DNA of 64,000 nt, taken from contig JALKFA010000001.1 in NCBI GenBank assembly GCA_024169445.1, forward strand, positions 4,712,001 to 4,776,000. Reading direction: 5' to 3'. Shown here in pieces: positions 34,093-44,713 of this stretch. The stretch's first letter is position 1, and each line of letters begins with the position of its first letter. Origin of the DNA: Buttiauxella agrestis ATCC 33320. GTDB taxonomy: Bacteria > Pseudomonadota > Gammaproteobacteria > Enterobacterales > Enterobacteriaceae. Made by a program: the position numbers and the translations under genes. The notes beneath the pieces are model-generated. The model did not search any database and was not told where the DNA came from. It saw only the letters and a program-made list of their open reading frames with translations.

Positions 34093-34950
34093 TTATGACT
34101 CTGCTATTGAAAAACTTAGATGTCTTTCTTGTGTAGGGGTGCGGGAAAATCTCTTCTTATAAACATCAGTCAATCGAGAGGCATTAACATATCCACAAAA
34201 TAAGGCAACATCTCTTATTGGCCAGTCAGTCGTGCGTAACAGCTCCTGAGCTTTTAACAGGCAACAAATTTGCTGAAATTTCTCAGGCGTGGTGCCTGTG
34301 ATCTGTTTAAAAAAACGAAACATCGTGCGTTTAGCCATGCCACATTCATCACATAGATTGCTCCAGTTAATGTTCTTCGCGTAATTTTGCCGCACATAAT
34401 TAATAATTTTTTGTCCGCTATTCTCTATGCTTCGATTTCTTTCACCTTTGCGTGCAATGCAACGGCACAACAAAGAAATTATTTCCAGAATAACTGCCTC
34501 CGTTGTCGAGAAGTAAATCGCATCAAAAGGATCATCACGCCTCGCCGTGACCCCATCGGTTAACAATACGATTTTATCCAGATCACTTTCGGTTAAAGAG
34601 AGAAACTCTCTCGATGGAGGACGGATACTTTCCCTTACCACATCAAGCAATACATCAATATTATGTATAAAACTAAAATGCCGGTCTTTATGAAACAGAA
34701 GATTAATCAAAGAAAGATTATTGGTCGACTCGTAGTAGTGCGTGTCATTTGCAGAAACAAAAAAGAAGTCTCCCGCATAAACCAACTCCACCTGATCATT
34801 AATAATATGAAAACCACTGCCACCGCGAACAATAACCAGCTCATCAAAATCATGACCATGAACATCCGCCACCTCCTGATTATTCAACATGAATAAACAG
34901 AAAGCGTGTGCCTGTGAGAGAAAAAAGTCCTCTGGTTGTTTAATTTCCAT
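34093..34950 (-). CDS. AraC/XylS-family regulator with cupin sensor domain, RhaS/RhaR-like
   Basis: Predicted activator of the adjacent transporter-rhamnosidase genes. It has 285 residues. The N-terminal cupin domain carries VHGHDFDELVIVRGGSGFH and DFFFVSANDTHYYE (about residues 31-90), in the manner of RhaS/RhaR. The C-terminal double helix-turn-helix (about 185-280) has NWSNLCDECGMAKRTMFRFF and IRDVALFCGYVNASRLTDVY. It is AT-rich compared with the cys genes beside it. It is on the same strand and upstream of its presumed targets. The ligand is probably L-rhamnose or a rhamnoside, by context only. Confidence 0.85.
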   Translation of the reverse strand: MEIKQPEDFFLSQAHAFCLFMLNNQEVADVHGHDFDELVIVRGGSGFHIINDQVELVYAGDFFFVSANDTHYYESTNNLSLINLLFHKDRHFSFIHNIDVLLDVVRESIRPPSREFLSLTESDLDKIVLLTDGVTARRDDPFDAIYFSTTEAVILEIISLLCRCIARKGERNRSIENSGQKIINYVRQNYAKNINWSNLCDECGMAKRTMFRFFKQITGTTPEKFQQICCLLKAQELLRTTDWPIRDVALFCGYVNASRLTDVYKKRFSRTPTQERHLSFSIAES

Positions 34951-35153
34951 CTATTCACCTGCCAATTATTTATTACATCGTGGTGATAGAGATATTAGAG
35001 CTTAATATTAATGACAAGTCATTATAGTGAAATGGCACTACAGCGTAAGTCGCCGTGACATTACTATCATTTTTGCCGATTAACTCAGCATCGAGAGGAT
35101 AACTGCGAGGGGAAAAGGTTTTGCAGAGCGTTATCTACAAAACCATTTTGAAC
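34951..35153. other. AT-rich gap between the rhamnoside regulator and cysM
   Basis: 203 bp without a gene. 35117-35148 contains GGTTTTG and CAAAACC arms that could form a weak terminator for cysM on the minus strand. The remainder probably contains the regulator promoter; no site was recognised with confidence. Confidence 0.35.
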
Positions 35154-36065
35154 TTAGATGCCGGAACCTTGCGAATAACTCTCTTCGCCAAAAACGCCGG
35201 TTGATAAATAGCGGTCGCCGCGATCGCAGATAATTGCCACCACCACAGAACCAGGGTTTGCCTGCGCTACACGCATCGCGCCAGCAACTGCACCGCCAGA
35301 ACTCACACCGCAGAAAATCCCCTCTTCACGCGCAAGTTTTCGCATGGTTCGCTCGGCTTCGACTTGTGACATATCCATCACCTCATCAACCAGGCTGGGA
35401 TTGAAAATCTTCGGTAGCCACTCTTCAGGCCAGCGGCGGATCCCCGGAATGCTGCTGCCATCTTCCGGCTGGAGGCCAACAATTTTGACCGGTTTTTCTT
35501 GCTCACGCATAAACTGGCTGACGCCGGTTACCGTACCAGTGGTTCCCATGCTGGAAACGAAGTGTGTGATTCGCCCTTGCGTCTGGTTCCAGATTTCTGG
35601 CCCGGTGGTGCTGTAGTGCGCATAAGGATTATCGGGATTATTGAACTGGTCGAGAACTTTGCCCTCACCACGCTCATCCATCAAACGCGCCAGTTCGCGC
35701 GCGCCTTCCATGCCCTGCTCTTTGGTCACCAGAATCAACTCGGCACCATAAGCCTGCATCGCCGCTTTGCGCTCCATACTCATGTTGTCCGGCATCAACA
35801 GTTTCATGCGGTAGCCTTTCAGGGCAGCAATCATCGCCAGCGCAATTCCGGTATTCCCGCTTGTCGCTTCTATGAGCGTATCTCCAGGCGCGATTTCACC
35901 GCGAGCTTCAGCGCGCACAATCATCGAGAGTGCCGCTCGGTCTTTTACCGAACCTGCCGGATTATTTCCTTCAAGCTTGACCCAAATTTCACTGCCATTA
36001 TCAAGGCCAGTGCGTTGTAATTTAACCAGAGGCGTATTGCCAATTGTGCTTTCTAAGGTGTTCAC
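35154..36065 (-). CDS. cysM: Cysteine synthase B (thiosulfate-using O-acetylserine sulfhydrylase)
   Basis: PLP enzyme that makes cysteine from sulfide, or S-sulfocysteine from thiosulfate. It has 303 residues as in E. coli when started at GTG 36065 (VNTLESTIGNTPL, as MNTLE). An ATG four codons upstream lies inside the GGACAGG ribosome-binding sequence, so it is less likely. The PLP Lys41 lies in [22 protein letters not shown] and SSMGTTGTVTG are the substrate and phosphate loops. It follows the cysPTWA operon, which imports thiosulfate. Confidence 0.95.
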   Translation of the reverse strand: MNTLESTIGNTPLVKLQRTGLDNGSEIWVKLEGNNPAGSVKDRAALSMIVRAEARGEIAPGDTLIEATSGNTGIALAMIAALKGYRMKLLMPDNMSMERKAAMQAYGAELILVTKEQGMEGARELARLMDERGEGKVLDQFNNPDNPYAHYSTTGPEIWNQTQGRITHFVSSMGTTGTVTGVSQFMREQEKPVKIVGLQPEDGSSIPGIRRWPEEWLPKIFNPSLVDEVMDMSQVEAERTMRKLAREEGIFCGVSSGGAVAGAMRVAQANPGSVVVAIICDRGDRYLSTGVFGEESYSQGSGI

Positions 36066-36084
36066 TTGCCTGTCCAAAAAATAA

Positions 36085-36111
36085 GAAAAGCGGCCACGTG
36101 GGCCGCCTTTG
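36085..36111 (-). terminator. cysA terminator before cysM
   Basis: On the minus strand the stem AGGCGGCC / GGCCGCTTT-like arms around CACGT are followed by TTTTCTTATTTTTTGG. It separates cysA from cysM, so cysM expression depends on read-through or its own promoter. Confidence 0.7.
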
Positions 36112-36136
36112 CGTGTCGTGTTGTGCGGTAAACTTA

Positions 36137-37237
36137 TCAGGCAGTCTGCGCCAGGTCTACCTGGTCATTAAAAACGCGCTGGATTCGATTCTTCCCTTCA
36201 TACAAACGTGCATGTTGCAGGCCAACGAACAGACGTTCGCCGCGCACCGGAACATGGTTTTCACGCAAAACCACGGTTAACGGTTCGTCGTACCAGCCCA
36301 GTGGCTGAACCACCAACTGCATGTAATGCCCACGCGGGCTGATTTCCAGCACCTGCACCGGCAGCGGTGAATCCAGATTAGTACGGCGGCTAACGTCTAC
36401 TTCCCACGGGCGTAAGAACAAATCCACCGCGCCCTGATAAGCAGGCGTAAATCCAAGCGGCCAGCGGTGCGCACCAACATGGAACTGGCTGCCGCGAATG
36501 GTGCCTTTCATGCGATTCACTTCACCGAGGAATTCCAGCACGAAGCGAGTCGCAGGTTCACGCCATACCGCTTCCGGTGTATCAACCTGTTCGATATTCC
36601 CCTGGCTCATCACTACCACGCGATCGGCGACTTCCATCGCTTCTTCCTGATCGTGGGTGACGAAGACGCTGGTGAATTTCAGCTCTTCATGCAGCTGGCG
36701 CAACCAGCGGCGTAACTCTTTACGCACCTGCGCATCCAACGCGCCAAACGGCTCATCAAGCAGAAGAATTTGCGGTTCAACCGCCAGCGCACGCGCCAGT
36801 GCCACACGCTGTTTCTGCCCACCGGAAAGCTGTGCCGGGAAACGATCCGCCAGATGGGCTAACTGCACCATTTCCAGCAAACGCGTCACTTTCTGTTTGA
36901 TAACCGCGGCTGAAGGACGCTCACGGCGTGGCAAAACCGTCAGACCAAAAGCGATGTTGTCGAACACGTTCATGTGGCGAAACAGCGCGTAATGCTGGAA
37001 GACAAAGCCCACTTTACGCTCACGCGCATGAATGCGGCTCACATCGGTGCCATGGAAACTAATGCGCCCGCTGTTCTGGTGCTCAAGCCCGGCGATAATA
37101 CGCAGCAGCGTGGTTTTACCGGAGCCAGACGGCCCCAACAGCGCTACCATTTGACCCGAAGGGATATCAAGCGTGATATCGTTCAGCACCTGGGTGCGAC
37201 CAAAAGATTTCTTAATATTGGTAATATCAATGCTCAT
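36137..37237 (-). CDS. cysA: Sulfate/thiosulfate ABC transporter ATPase CysA
   Basis: ATP-hydrolysing subunit of the sulfate/thiosulfate importer. It has 366 residues (E. coli 365). Walker [13 protein letters not shown] (about residues 35-46), the Q-loop, the signature [15 protein letters not shown] (about 133-147), Walker [12 protein letters not shown] and the switch His in [10 protein letters not shown] are all present. The C-terminal TOBE-like domain follows. It overlaps the end of cysW by 11 bases; last gene of cysPTWA. Confidence 0.97.
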   Translation of the reverse strand: MSIDITNIKKSFGRTQVLNDITLDIPSGQMVALLGPSGSGKTTLLRIIAGLEHQNSGRISFHGTDVSRIHARERKVGFVFQHYALFRHMNVFDNIAFGLTVLPRRERPSAAVIKQKVTRLLEMVQLAHLADRFPAQLSGGQKQRVALARALAVEPQILLLDEPFGALDAQVRKELRRWLRQLHEELKFTSVFVTHDQEEAMEVADRVVVMSQGNIEQVDTPEAVWREPATRFVLEFLGEVNRMKGTIRGSQFHVGAHRWPLGFTPAYQGAVDLFLRPWEVDVSRRTNLDSPLPVQVLEISPRGHYMQLVVQPLGWYDEPLTVVLRENHVPVRGERLFVGLQHARLYEGKNRIQRVFNDQVDLAQTA

Positions 37238-38102
37238 GATTCCCCTCCTGTTGCAGGCGTTTTTCCTGGCTATTCAAACGCCACTGCACCGCACTCTTTA
37301 AGAACAACGTAACGATAGCCATCAGGGTCAATAACGCGGCGGCAGTAAACGAGCCGACGGTGTTGTAATCCTGCTGTAGCAATTCAATCTGTAACGGCAG
37401 CGAGAAAGTCTCACCACGAATAGAACCGGAAACCACCGACACGGCACCAAACTCGCCAATGGCGCGGGCGTTGGTTAACACCACGCCGTACAGTAGCGCC
37501 CAGCGGATATTCGGTAACGTGACGCGGCGGAACATTTGCCAACCGGATGCGCCAAGCAAAATAGCCGCTTCATCTTCCTGGCTGCCCTGGCTTAACATCA
37601 CCGGCACCAGTTCACGCACCACAAACGGGCAAGTGACAAAAATCGTCACCAATACCATGCCCGGCCAGGCGAACATAATCTGAATATTATGCGCATCCAT
37701 AAAACCAGCAAGCGGGCCGTTGGAGCCGTAAAACAGCAGATAAATCAGGCCTGCGACAACAGGCGAAACCGCAAATGGAATATCCAGCAGCGTCAGTAAT
37801 AACTGGCGGCCAGGGAAATCAAAACGCGTCACCAGCCAGGCCAGCAAAATACCGAACACCAGATTCACCGGCACGGTAATCAACGCAATCATCACCGTCA
37901 GCCAGATGGCGTGTAGCATGTCCGGGTCAACAATATTTTGCAGCGCAGGCATCAACCCTTTCGAGAAAGCCTGCGCAAAAATAGACGCCACCGGCACCAC
38001 CAGCAGCAAAAACGAAATCAGTACGCCGAGGCCAATCAGCGTCCATTTTCCCCAGTTAAAACCGGTGCGGCGATAGCTTTTCAATTCAGTTACGTCCGTC
38101 AT
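37227..38102 (-). CDS. cysW: Sulfate/thiosulfate ABC transporter permease CysW
   Basis: Inner-membrane permease subunit, 291 residues with about six helices. The EAA loop that contacts CysA reads [20 protein letters not shown] (about 180-199). It overlaps cysT by one base and cysA by 11, typical of tight translational coupling. Confidence 0.96.
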   Translation of the reverse strand: MTDVTELKSYRRTGFNWGKWTLIGLGVLISFLLLVVPVASIFAQAFSKGLMPALQNIVDPDMLHAIWLTVMIALITVPVNLVFGILLAWLVTRFDFPGRQLLLTLLDIPFAVSPVVAGLIYLLFYGSNGPLAGFMDAHNIQIMFAWPGMVLVTIFVTCPFVVRELVPVMLSQGSQEDEAAILLGASGWQMFRRVTLPNIRWALLYGVVLTNARAIGEFGAVSVVSGSIRGETFSLPLQIELLQQDYNTVGSFTAAALLTLMAIVTLFLKSAVQWRLNSQEKRLQQEGNHEH

Positions 38103-38935
38103 CAGTGACCTACCACGCGCCGACCAAAGCGACTTTGCAACGTGTTAATGGTGAACAGCAACAGCAGTGAAGCGGCCAGAATCACCGAAGCAATCGCGCT
38201 GGCTGCCGGGTAATCGAACTCCTGCAAACGCACGAAAATCATCAGCGATGTCACTTCGGTTTTCCAGGCGATGTTACCGGCGATGAAAATAACCGCGCCG
38301 AATTCGCCAAGGCTGCGCGTGAACGACAGCGCAACACCCGCCATCAGCGCCGGTGAAAGCTCCGGTAAAATCACGCGACGGAAACTCTGCCAGCGCGTTG
38401 CGCCCAGGGTTTCAGCCGCTTCTTCATATTCAGGCCCCAGTTCTTCAAGCACCGGCTGTATGGTACGGACCACAAACGGGATACTGGTAAACGCCATCGC
38501 AACGGCAATGCCCAGCCAGGTATAAGTCACTTTAATGCCGAACTGCGCCAGCCATTCGCCGTACCAGCCATTGACCGAAAACAGCCCCGCAAGGGTTAAA
38601 CCCGCCACCGCCGTCGGCAAGGCAAACGGCAAATCCATTAACGCATCCAGCAGGCTGCGGCCTGGAAACTGGTAGCGCGTTAAAATCCACGCCATCAGCA
38701 TGCCGAAGAAACCGTTGAAGATGGAAGCCACGCCCGCTGACAGCAGCGTCACTTTATAAGCGGCAACCACCTGCGGGTTGGTAATCACTTCCCAATACTG
38801 CGCCAGCGTCATCTCAGAGAGTTGCATTACCAGCGCGCTGAGCGGCAGCAGTAAAATCAGGCAAACGAACAGCAAACTGGTGCCGAGACTTAAGGTAAAG
38901 CCTGGCAGCACCCGTTTGGAGGCAACAGCAAACAT
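38102..38935 (-). CDS. cysT: Sulfate/thiosulfate ABC transporter permease CysT (CysU)
   Basis: Second permease subunit, 277 residues as in E. coli. The EAA loop reads EYEEAAETLGATRWQSFRRV (about 175-194) and six helices are predicted. The ATG shares its first base with the cysP stop (TAATG), so translation is coupled. Confidence 0.96.
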   Translation of the reverse strand: MFAVASKRVLPGFTLSLGTSLLFVCLILLLPLSALVMQLSEMTLAQYWEVITNPQVVAAYKVTLLSAGVASIFNGFFGMLMAWILTRYQFPGRSLLDALMDLPFALPTAVAGLTLAGLFSVNGWYGEWLAQFGIKVTYTWLGIAVAMAFTSIPFVVRTIQPVLEELGPEYEEAAETLGATRWQSFRRVILPELSPALMAGVALSFTRSLGEFGAVIFIAGNIAWKTEVTSLMIFVRLQEFDYPAASAIASVILAASLLLLFTINTLQSRFGRRVVGH

Positions 38936-39951
38936 TACTCACGCCCCTTTCCGAGCAGCTTGTCGAACTCACCGCCGCTGGCAAAATGGGTTTTCATCGC
39001 TTCAGGCCAGCCGCCGAATTCATCTTCCACGCGGAATAGCTCGGTCTGCGGGAATTTATCTTTCAGCTTCGCCATCACTTCCGGGTTATTCACGCGGTAG
39101 TAATAATCTGTGATGATGATTTGCGCCGCCGGGCTGTACAAGAAGTTCAGATACTCTTTGGCGGCTTTTTCAGTGCCGTTGGCTTTAACGTTTTTATCCA
39201 CCCACGCCACCGGGAATTCAGCCAGAATATTGACCTTTGGGACGATCACTTCGTAGCCGTCTTTTTCGTATTGCTTACTGATGTTATTCACTTCAGATTC
39301 AAAGCTAATCAGCACGTCACCCAAACCACGTTCAACAAAAGTGGTGGTTGCGCCACGGCCGCCGGTATCAAACACTTCAACGTTTTTCAGGAACTGCGTC
39401 ATGTACTGTTCGGTTTTGGCTTTATCGCCGCCGTCCGCTTTGTTCGCCGCACCCCATGCACCTAACCAGGTGTAACGCGCGTTACCGGAAGTTTTTGGGT
39501 TAGGGAAAATCAGCTTCACGTCCGGGCGAACCAGGTCGCTCCAGTCGTGGATGTTTTTTGGGTTACCTTTGCGCACCAGGAATGCCATGGTGGAGTAGAA
39601 AGGCGAGCTGTTGTTTGGCAAACGGGTCTTCCAGTCGGCTGGGATCAGGTTGCCTTTGTCATGCAGGATCTGCACATCTGAAACCTGGTTATAAGTTACA
39701 ACGTCTGCTTTTAAACCCTGCAAAATCGCCAGCGCCTGTTTTGATGACCCGGCATGAGATTGTTTAATCACCAGCTTGTCACCGCTATTTTCCTGCGCCC
39801 ACTGTTTTTCGAAGGCTGGATTCAGCGCGGCAAACAGCTCGCGAGACACATCATAAGAGCTGTTCAGCAGTTCTGTAGCATGGGCTGAACCTGCCAATAA
39901 TGCAGAAACAACAAGCGCACTCCAGAGTTTTTTCACAGATGTATTGGCCAT
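38935..39951 (-). CDS. cysP: Periplasmic thiosulfate-binding protein CysP
   Basis: Periplasmic ligand-binding protein delivering thiosulfate (and sulfate) to CysTWA. It has 338 residues as in E. coli. The signal peptide is [20 protein letters not shown], with cleavage before [14 protein letters not shown]. The sulfate-binding-protein family motifs [19 protein letters not shown] and [21 protein letters not shown] are present. First gene of the operon; 212 bp of AT-rich DNA upstream is the expected CysB-dependent control region. Confidence 0.96.
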   Translation of the reverse strand: MANTSVKKLWSALVVSALLAGSAHATELLNSSYDVSRELFAALNPAFEKQWAQENSGDKLVIKQSHAGSSKQALAILQGLKADVVTYNQVSDVQILHDKGNLIPADWKTRLPNNSSPFYSTMAFLVRKGNPKNIHDWSDLVRPDVKLIFPNPKTSGNARYTWLGAWGAANKADGGDKAKTEQYMTQFLKNVEVFDTGGRGATTTFVERGLGDVLISFESEVNNISKQYEKDGYEVIVPKVNILAEFPVAWVDKNVKANGTEKAAKEYLNFLYSPAAQIIITDYYYRVNNPEVMAKLKDKFPQTELFRVEDEFGGWPEAMKTHFASGGEFDKLLGKGRE

Positions 39952-40163
39952 TGGGCACCCTTATAATTGTGGTAACGGTCATGCTTTATGGTTACCAGTG
40001 TATTTATAACGAGTGTCAAAGCTGTAACGGTTTTATATATCGTTTGGTGATTTGCAATAAGAAAGGGGTATAAGGTTTTTTTGCGGGGATTTGTCGGGCG
40101 TCGCGAACGCTAACCCGACGGGTTGTAAGGTGGATAAGCGCAAGCACCATCCACCATTTAATT
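39952..40163. promoter_or_regulatory. cysP control region and REP-like element
   Basis: 39965-40060 is AT-rich with TTATAAATA-like tracts and a TTGACA on the minus strand (40016-40021) but no well-spaced -10, which fits an activator (CysB) dependent promoter. 40093-40156 carries a GTCGGG...CCCGAC hairpin and a GGTGGATAAGCG...ATCCACC REP-like palindrome next to the yfeX stop. Confidence 0.5.
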
Positions 40164-41063
40164 CTACAGGTTCAATAACTTATCTAATGACGGTGCGAAG
40201 TAATAACCGCCGGTCACTGGTCGGGTGAAACGCAACATGTCGTCACGCTTGCCGTCGGTTTCGCCAAACATGCTCAGCAATTGCTGCTCGATGTTATGCA
40301 AACGCGCGCAATAAGCGATGAAGTACAGGCCGTGAGCGCCGCTGGCGGTGCCGTATGGCAGGCTCTGGCGCACAATCTTCAGACCTTTACCGTTTTCTTT
40401 TAAATCGACACGGGTCAGATGCGACGTGACCGGGCGTTCGTCACCATCAATCTCTTCATTGGCTTCTTTGGTGCGGCCAATGACCATTTCCTGGTCACTA
40501 ATGCTCATGCGGTTGAGCTGCTTGAGATTGTGTTCCCAACGCTGCACCATCACATAACTGCCGCCGGCATCAATGCCATCGTTAATTACCGCGACTTCAC
40601 GGCGCGTCTCTTCGCCCTGCGGGTTTTCAGTACCATCAACGAAACCACTGAGATCGCGTTCTTCAATCCAACGGAAGCCGTGGATCTCTTCTTCAATTTT
40701 CAACGCGTCGCCAAATGCCGCGAGTGCCGCTTGCGCCACAGAGAAATTCACATCGTGGCGTAAAGAAAGAATGTGGATCATCACATCGTGCTGGGTCGCT
40801 GGTGCCAGGCCTTTGCCTAACGGCGTGAAGTTTTTCAGCTCGCTTGCACCCACGCCGCCACTTAAATCGCGCCACAGGTCATGACCAAATGCCACTACCG
40901 CGCCTAAATTGGCTTCCGGGAATTTATCCTGCAAAGCACTCAGTGACTGATTGAAGGTTTTGCAGCCCTGACGAATGGCATCGAAATCGCCCTGAAAACT
41001 CGCTTCCAGCCAAACAGCGGCGCGACAATGTTCTGGCAGAATGCCAGTTTGAACACGAGACAT
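40164..41063 (-). CDS. yfeX: DyP-type haem peroxidase YfeX
   Basis: Dye-decolourising type peroxidase of 299 residues, the same length as E. coli Yfe[14 protein letters not shown] (about residues 141-153) holds the distal Asp-containing GXXDG motif of DyP enzymes. The proximal haem His is expected near SHLTRVDLK (about 214-222). It acts in the cytoplasm as a porphyrinogen/haem-related peroxidase; a proposed deferrochelatase role in E. coli is disputed. The gap to yfeY has an ACGCCAC/GTGGCGT hairpin (41083-41101) that could be an attenuator. Confidence 0.94.
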   Translation of the reverse strand: MSRVQTGILPEHCRAAVWLEASFQGDFDAIRQGCKTFNQSLSALQDKFPEANLGAVVAFGHDLWRDLSGGVGASELKNFTPLGKGLAPATQHDVMIHILSLRHDVNFSVAQAALAAFGDALKIEEEIHGFRWIEERDLSGFVDGTENPQGEETRREVAVINDGIDAGGSYVMVQRWEHNLKQLNRMSISDQEMVIGRTKEANEEIDGDERPVTSHLTRVDLKENGKGLKIVRQSLPYGTASGAHGLYFIAYCARLHNIEQQLLSMFGETDGKRDDMLRFTRPVTGGYYFAPSLDKLLNL

Positions 41064-41166
41064 GAATCCTCCTAAATGAACACGCCACTCTACGTGGCGT
41101 TTATTCCCTGATGATACCCAATCGCGGCGGCGCCTTCTTGAGAAGACGCAAACCCAGGGTTAATTT

Positions 41167-41742
41167 TTATCGACGCCAGATAATTTTACTGATTTTCCAG
41201 TTTTTGAGCGTGTCGTCAGATGGCATCAACTCCGGCGCACCATGCCATTCGCCGCTAAACAGATAGCTAATATGCTGGCTGTTAGGTGCTTTGCACTCAA
41301 CGCCATCGCTGTCGTCACCGGTCGCTTTGACACACGAACCAAATGCTTTGTCATAAAGAGTGCTAAAGGTGGTGCCAATTTTAACGCCACTATCGGTTTC
41401 AATATCGCTATCCAGCACATCGACACGACTGACCGTACCTTTTTCGCCGTTAACGACAACCATCACCGTTCTGTCAGTCATGGCTTCATAGAAGCGCACA
41501 ATCTCGCCGTTATCGGTTTTCATGCCGCTGCGCAAACGGTAGTTATCGTTCAATGCACTGCTAACGGCTTTTTCATCCATTGGTGTGCTGGCAGTGATTT
41601 CACCCACACCTTGCTCGCTCACTTCAAGCGACGAACCGAACCAGTTCATTGGATTTGCCGCAGACCAGTTGACCGAAGACAGCGTCGAGCACCCACTTAA
41701 AACCAGTGGCAATCCTATTAGCATCAGGCGCAGTGTTTTCAT
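41167..41742 (-). CDS. yfeY: Lipoprotein YfeY (DUF1131)
   Basis: Predicted outer-membrane lipoprotein of 191 residues as in E. coli. The signal peptide MKTLRLMLIGLPLVLSGC ends in a lipobox LSGC with Cys18 as the lipidated residue and Ser at +2. In E. coli it is known as a sigma-E (RpoE) regulon member of unknown function. Start 41742 is preceded by AAAGGAATTTCTG; the open frame extends to 41871 without homology. Confidence 0.93.
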   Translation of the reverse strand: MKTLRLMLIGLPLVLSGCSTLSSVNWSAANPMNWFGSSLEVSEQGVGEITASTPMDEKAVSSALNDNYRLRSGMKTDNGEIVRFYEAMTDRTVMVVVNGEKGTVSRVDVLDSDIETDSGVKIGTTFSTLYDKAFGSCVKATGDDSDGVECKAPNSQHISYLFSGEWHGAPELMPSDDTLKNWKISKIIWRR

Positions 41743-41806
41743 CAGAAATTCCTTTATTAAGCATGGGGACGCGTTTTGGAGTACAAACTTTCCCAAAAGT
41801 GCCAGG

Positions 41807-42253
41807 TTAATCACGGCTAAGAGTGAAGTAATCGCGTAAACGTTGGCTGCTACACAGCCACCACAAGGCAAAGATATCGGCTATCAGCAGCGATAAAGTC
41901 ACAGCGGTTAACTCTTCGCCTTGCCATAAAAGCAGCAGTTGCCAGGCCAGAACGATACCCTGCGCGGCAACTAAAACCCAGCGCCAAATCGCCCATAACC
42001 GAGGGTGCAAATGGCGACGGCCGCTAATCATGAATGCCAGCGCGGCGGGGATACCGGGCAATAATCCAAACCAAAAAGTATCGCGGTCAGGATAGAACAC
42101 ACTGAGGATGGCATCGCCCTGCTGGCGGGACGCCGCTGCAAGCACCAACACAAACCAGGTTCGTGCCTGCAGCAGGAGAATACACCAAAACAAAATGGGT
42201 GTTTTCAGATTACCGTGAGTATCGTAATCCGACGGTGGATACAGCTCAGGCAT
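41807..42253 (-). CDS. yfeZ: Inner-membrane protein YfeZ (DUF2919)
   Basis: Membrane protein of 148 residues (E. coli YfeZ about 150) beginning [20 protein letters not shown], with four predicted helices. Function unknown. The start shares its first base with the ypeA stop (TAATG), so the two are co-translated. Confidence 0.9.
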   Translation of the reverse strand: MPELYPPSDYDTHGNLKTPILFWCILLLQARTWFVLVLAAASRQQGDAILSVFYPDRDTFWFGLLPGIPAALAFMISGRRHLHPRLWAIWRWVLVAAQGIVLAWQLLLLWQGEELTAVTLSLLIADIFALWWLCSSQRLRDYFTLSRD

Positions 42254-42678
42254 TAATATTCCTGGTCTTCAATCAGCCGTTTGCCGAGTAGCATCACATC
42301 CTGCTGCTCGTACTCGAGCCGCTCATACATGCCAATCACCAGGTCGTTTTCTTCACGCACCATGATTTGAATTTTTGGGCAACCGCGGGCAATCAGCTTT
42401 TTTTCCAGCCGGCTGAGCAGCGCATTGGCGATGCCGCGACCACGAAATTCTGGGTGCACGCCGAGGTAATAAGCGGAGCCACGGTGGCCGTCATAGCCGC
42501 CCATTAATGAGCCAACGACTTCGCCACCCACTTCCGCGACTAAGAACAGATCCGCGTCATGATTAAGTTTGCGCTCAATATCCATTTCAGGATCGTTCCA
42601 CGGACGCAGTAAGTCGCAACGTTCCCAAAGCGTAATGACTTCTTCGAAATCATCCTGGCGAAAAACACGTATTTCCAT
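42253..42678 (-). CDS. ypeA: GNAT acetyltransferase YpeA
   Basis: Predicted N-acetyltransferase of 141 residues as in E. coli. The acetyl-CoA-binding motif A reads [18 protein letters not shown] (about residues 71-88). The substrate is unknown. The start [13 protein letters not shown] at 42678 follows the homology; the open frame to 42768 adds an unrelated stretch. Divergent from amiA across about 196 bp. Confidence 0.93.
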   Translation of the reverse strand: MEIRVFRQDDFEEVITLWERCDLLRPWNDPEMDIERKLNHDADLFLVAEVGGEVVGSLMGGYDGHRGSAYYLGVHPEFRGRGIANALLSRLEKKLIARGCPKIQIMVREENDLVIGMYERLEYEQQDVMLLGKRLIEDQEY

Positions 42679-42874
42679 GGGATCAGCCACCTGAAAGTCT
42701 AAAAGCCTGATTATGGCTTTAAGTTTCCGTTTAGCCAATAAGCAGCGAAAAAATGGCATACTAGCCACTCATTCATTTTTCGAAATAAAAATTCCGGAAA
42801 ATGCTTGTCGTTTACCCTTTGCCGATACGCTATAAATGCCTATCAGCAATTTTGAAGATAAAAAAACTCGCCGT

Positions 42875-44658
<1,784 letters not shown>

Positions 44659-44663
44659 CCCTG

Positions 44664-44698
44664 TTGTCGGATGACGCTTACGCTTATCCGACCTACAA
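44664..44698. repeat. REP-like palindrome between hemF and maeB
   Basis: TGTCGGATGACGCTTACGC followed by TTATCCGACCTACAAG: one GGATAAGCG-family hairpin in the 55-bp gap between convergent genes; probably also the only transcription barrier there. Confidence 0.7.
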
Positions 44699-44713
44699 GA
44701 CTCCACCAAACAA

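Noticed and set aside
25957-36065. cysK and cysM as a recent duplication
   Set aside because: They are the two standard, old, diverged cysteine synthases present throughout enterobacteria.
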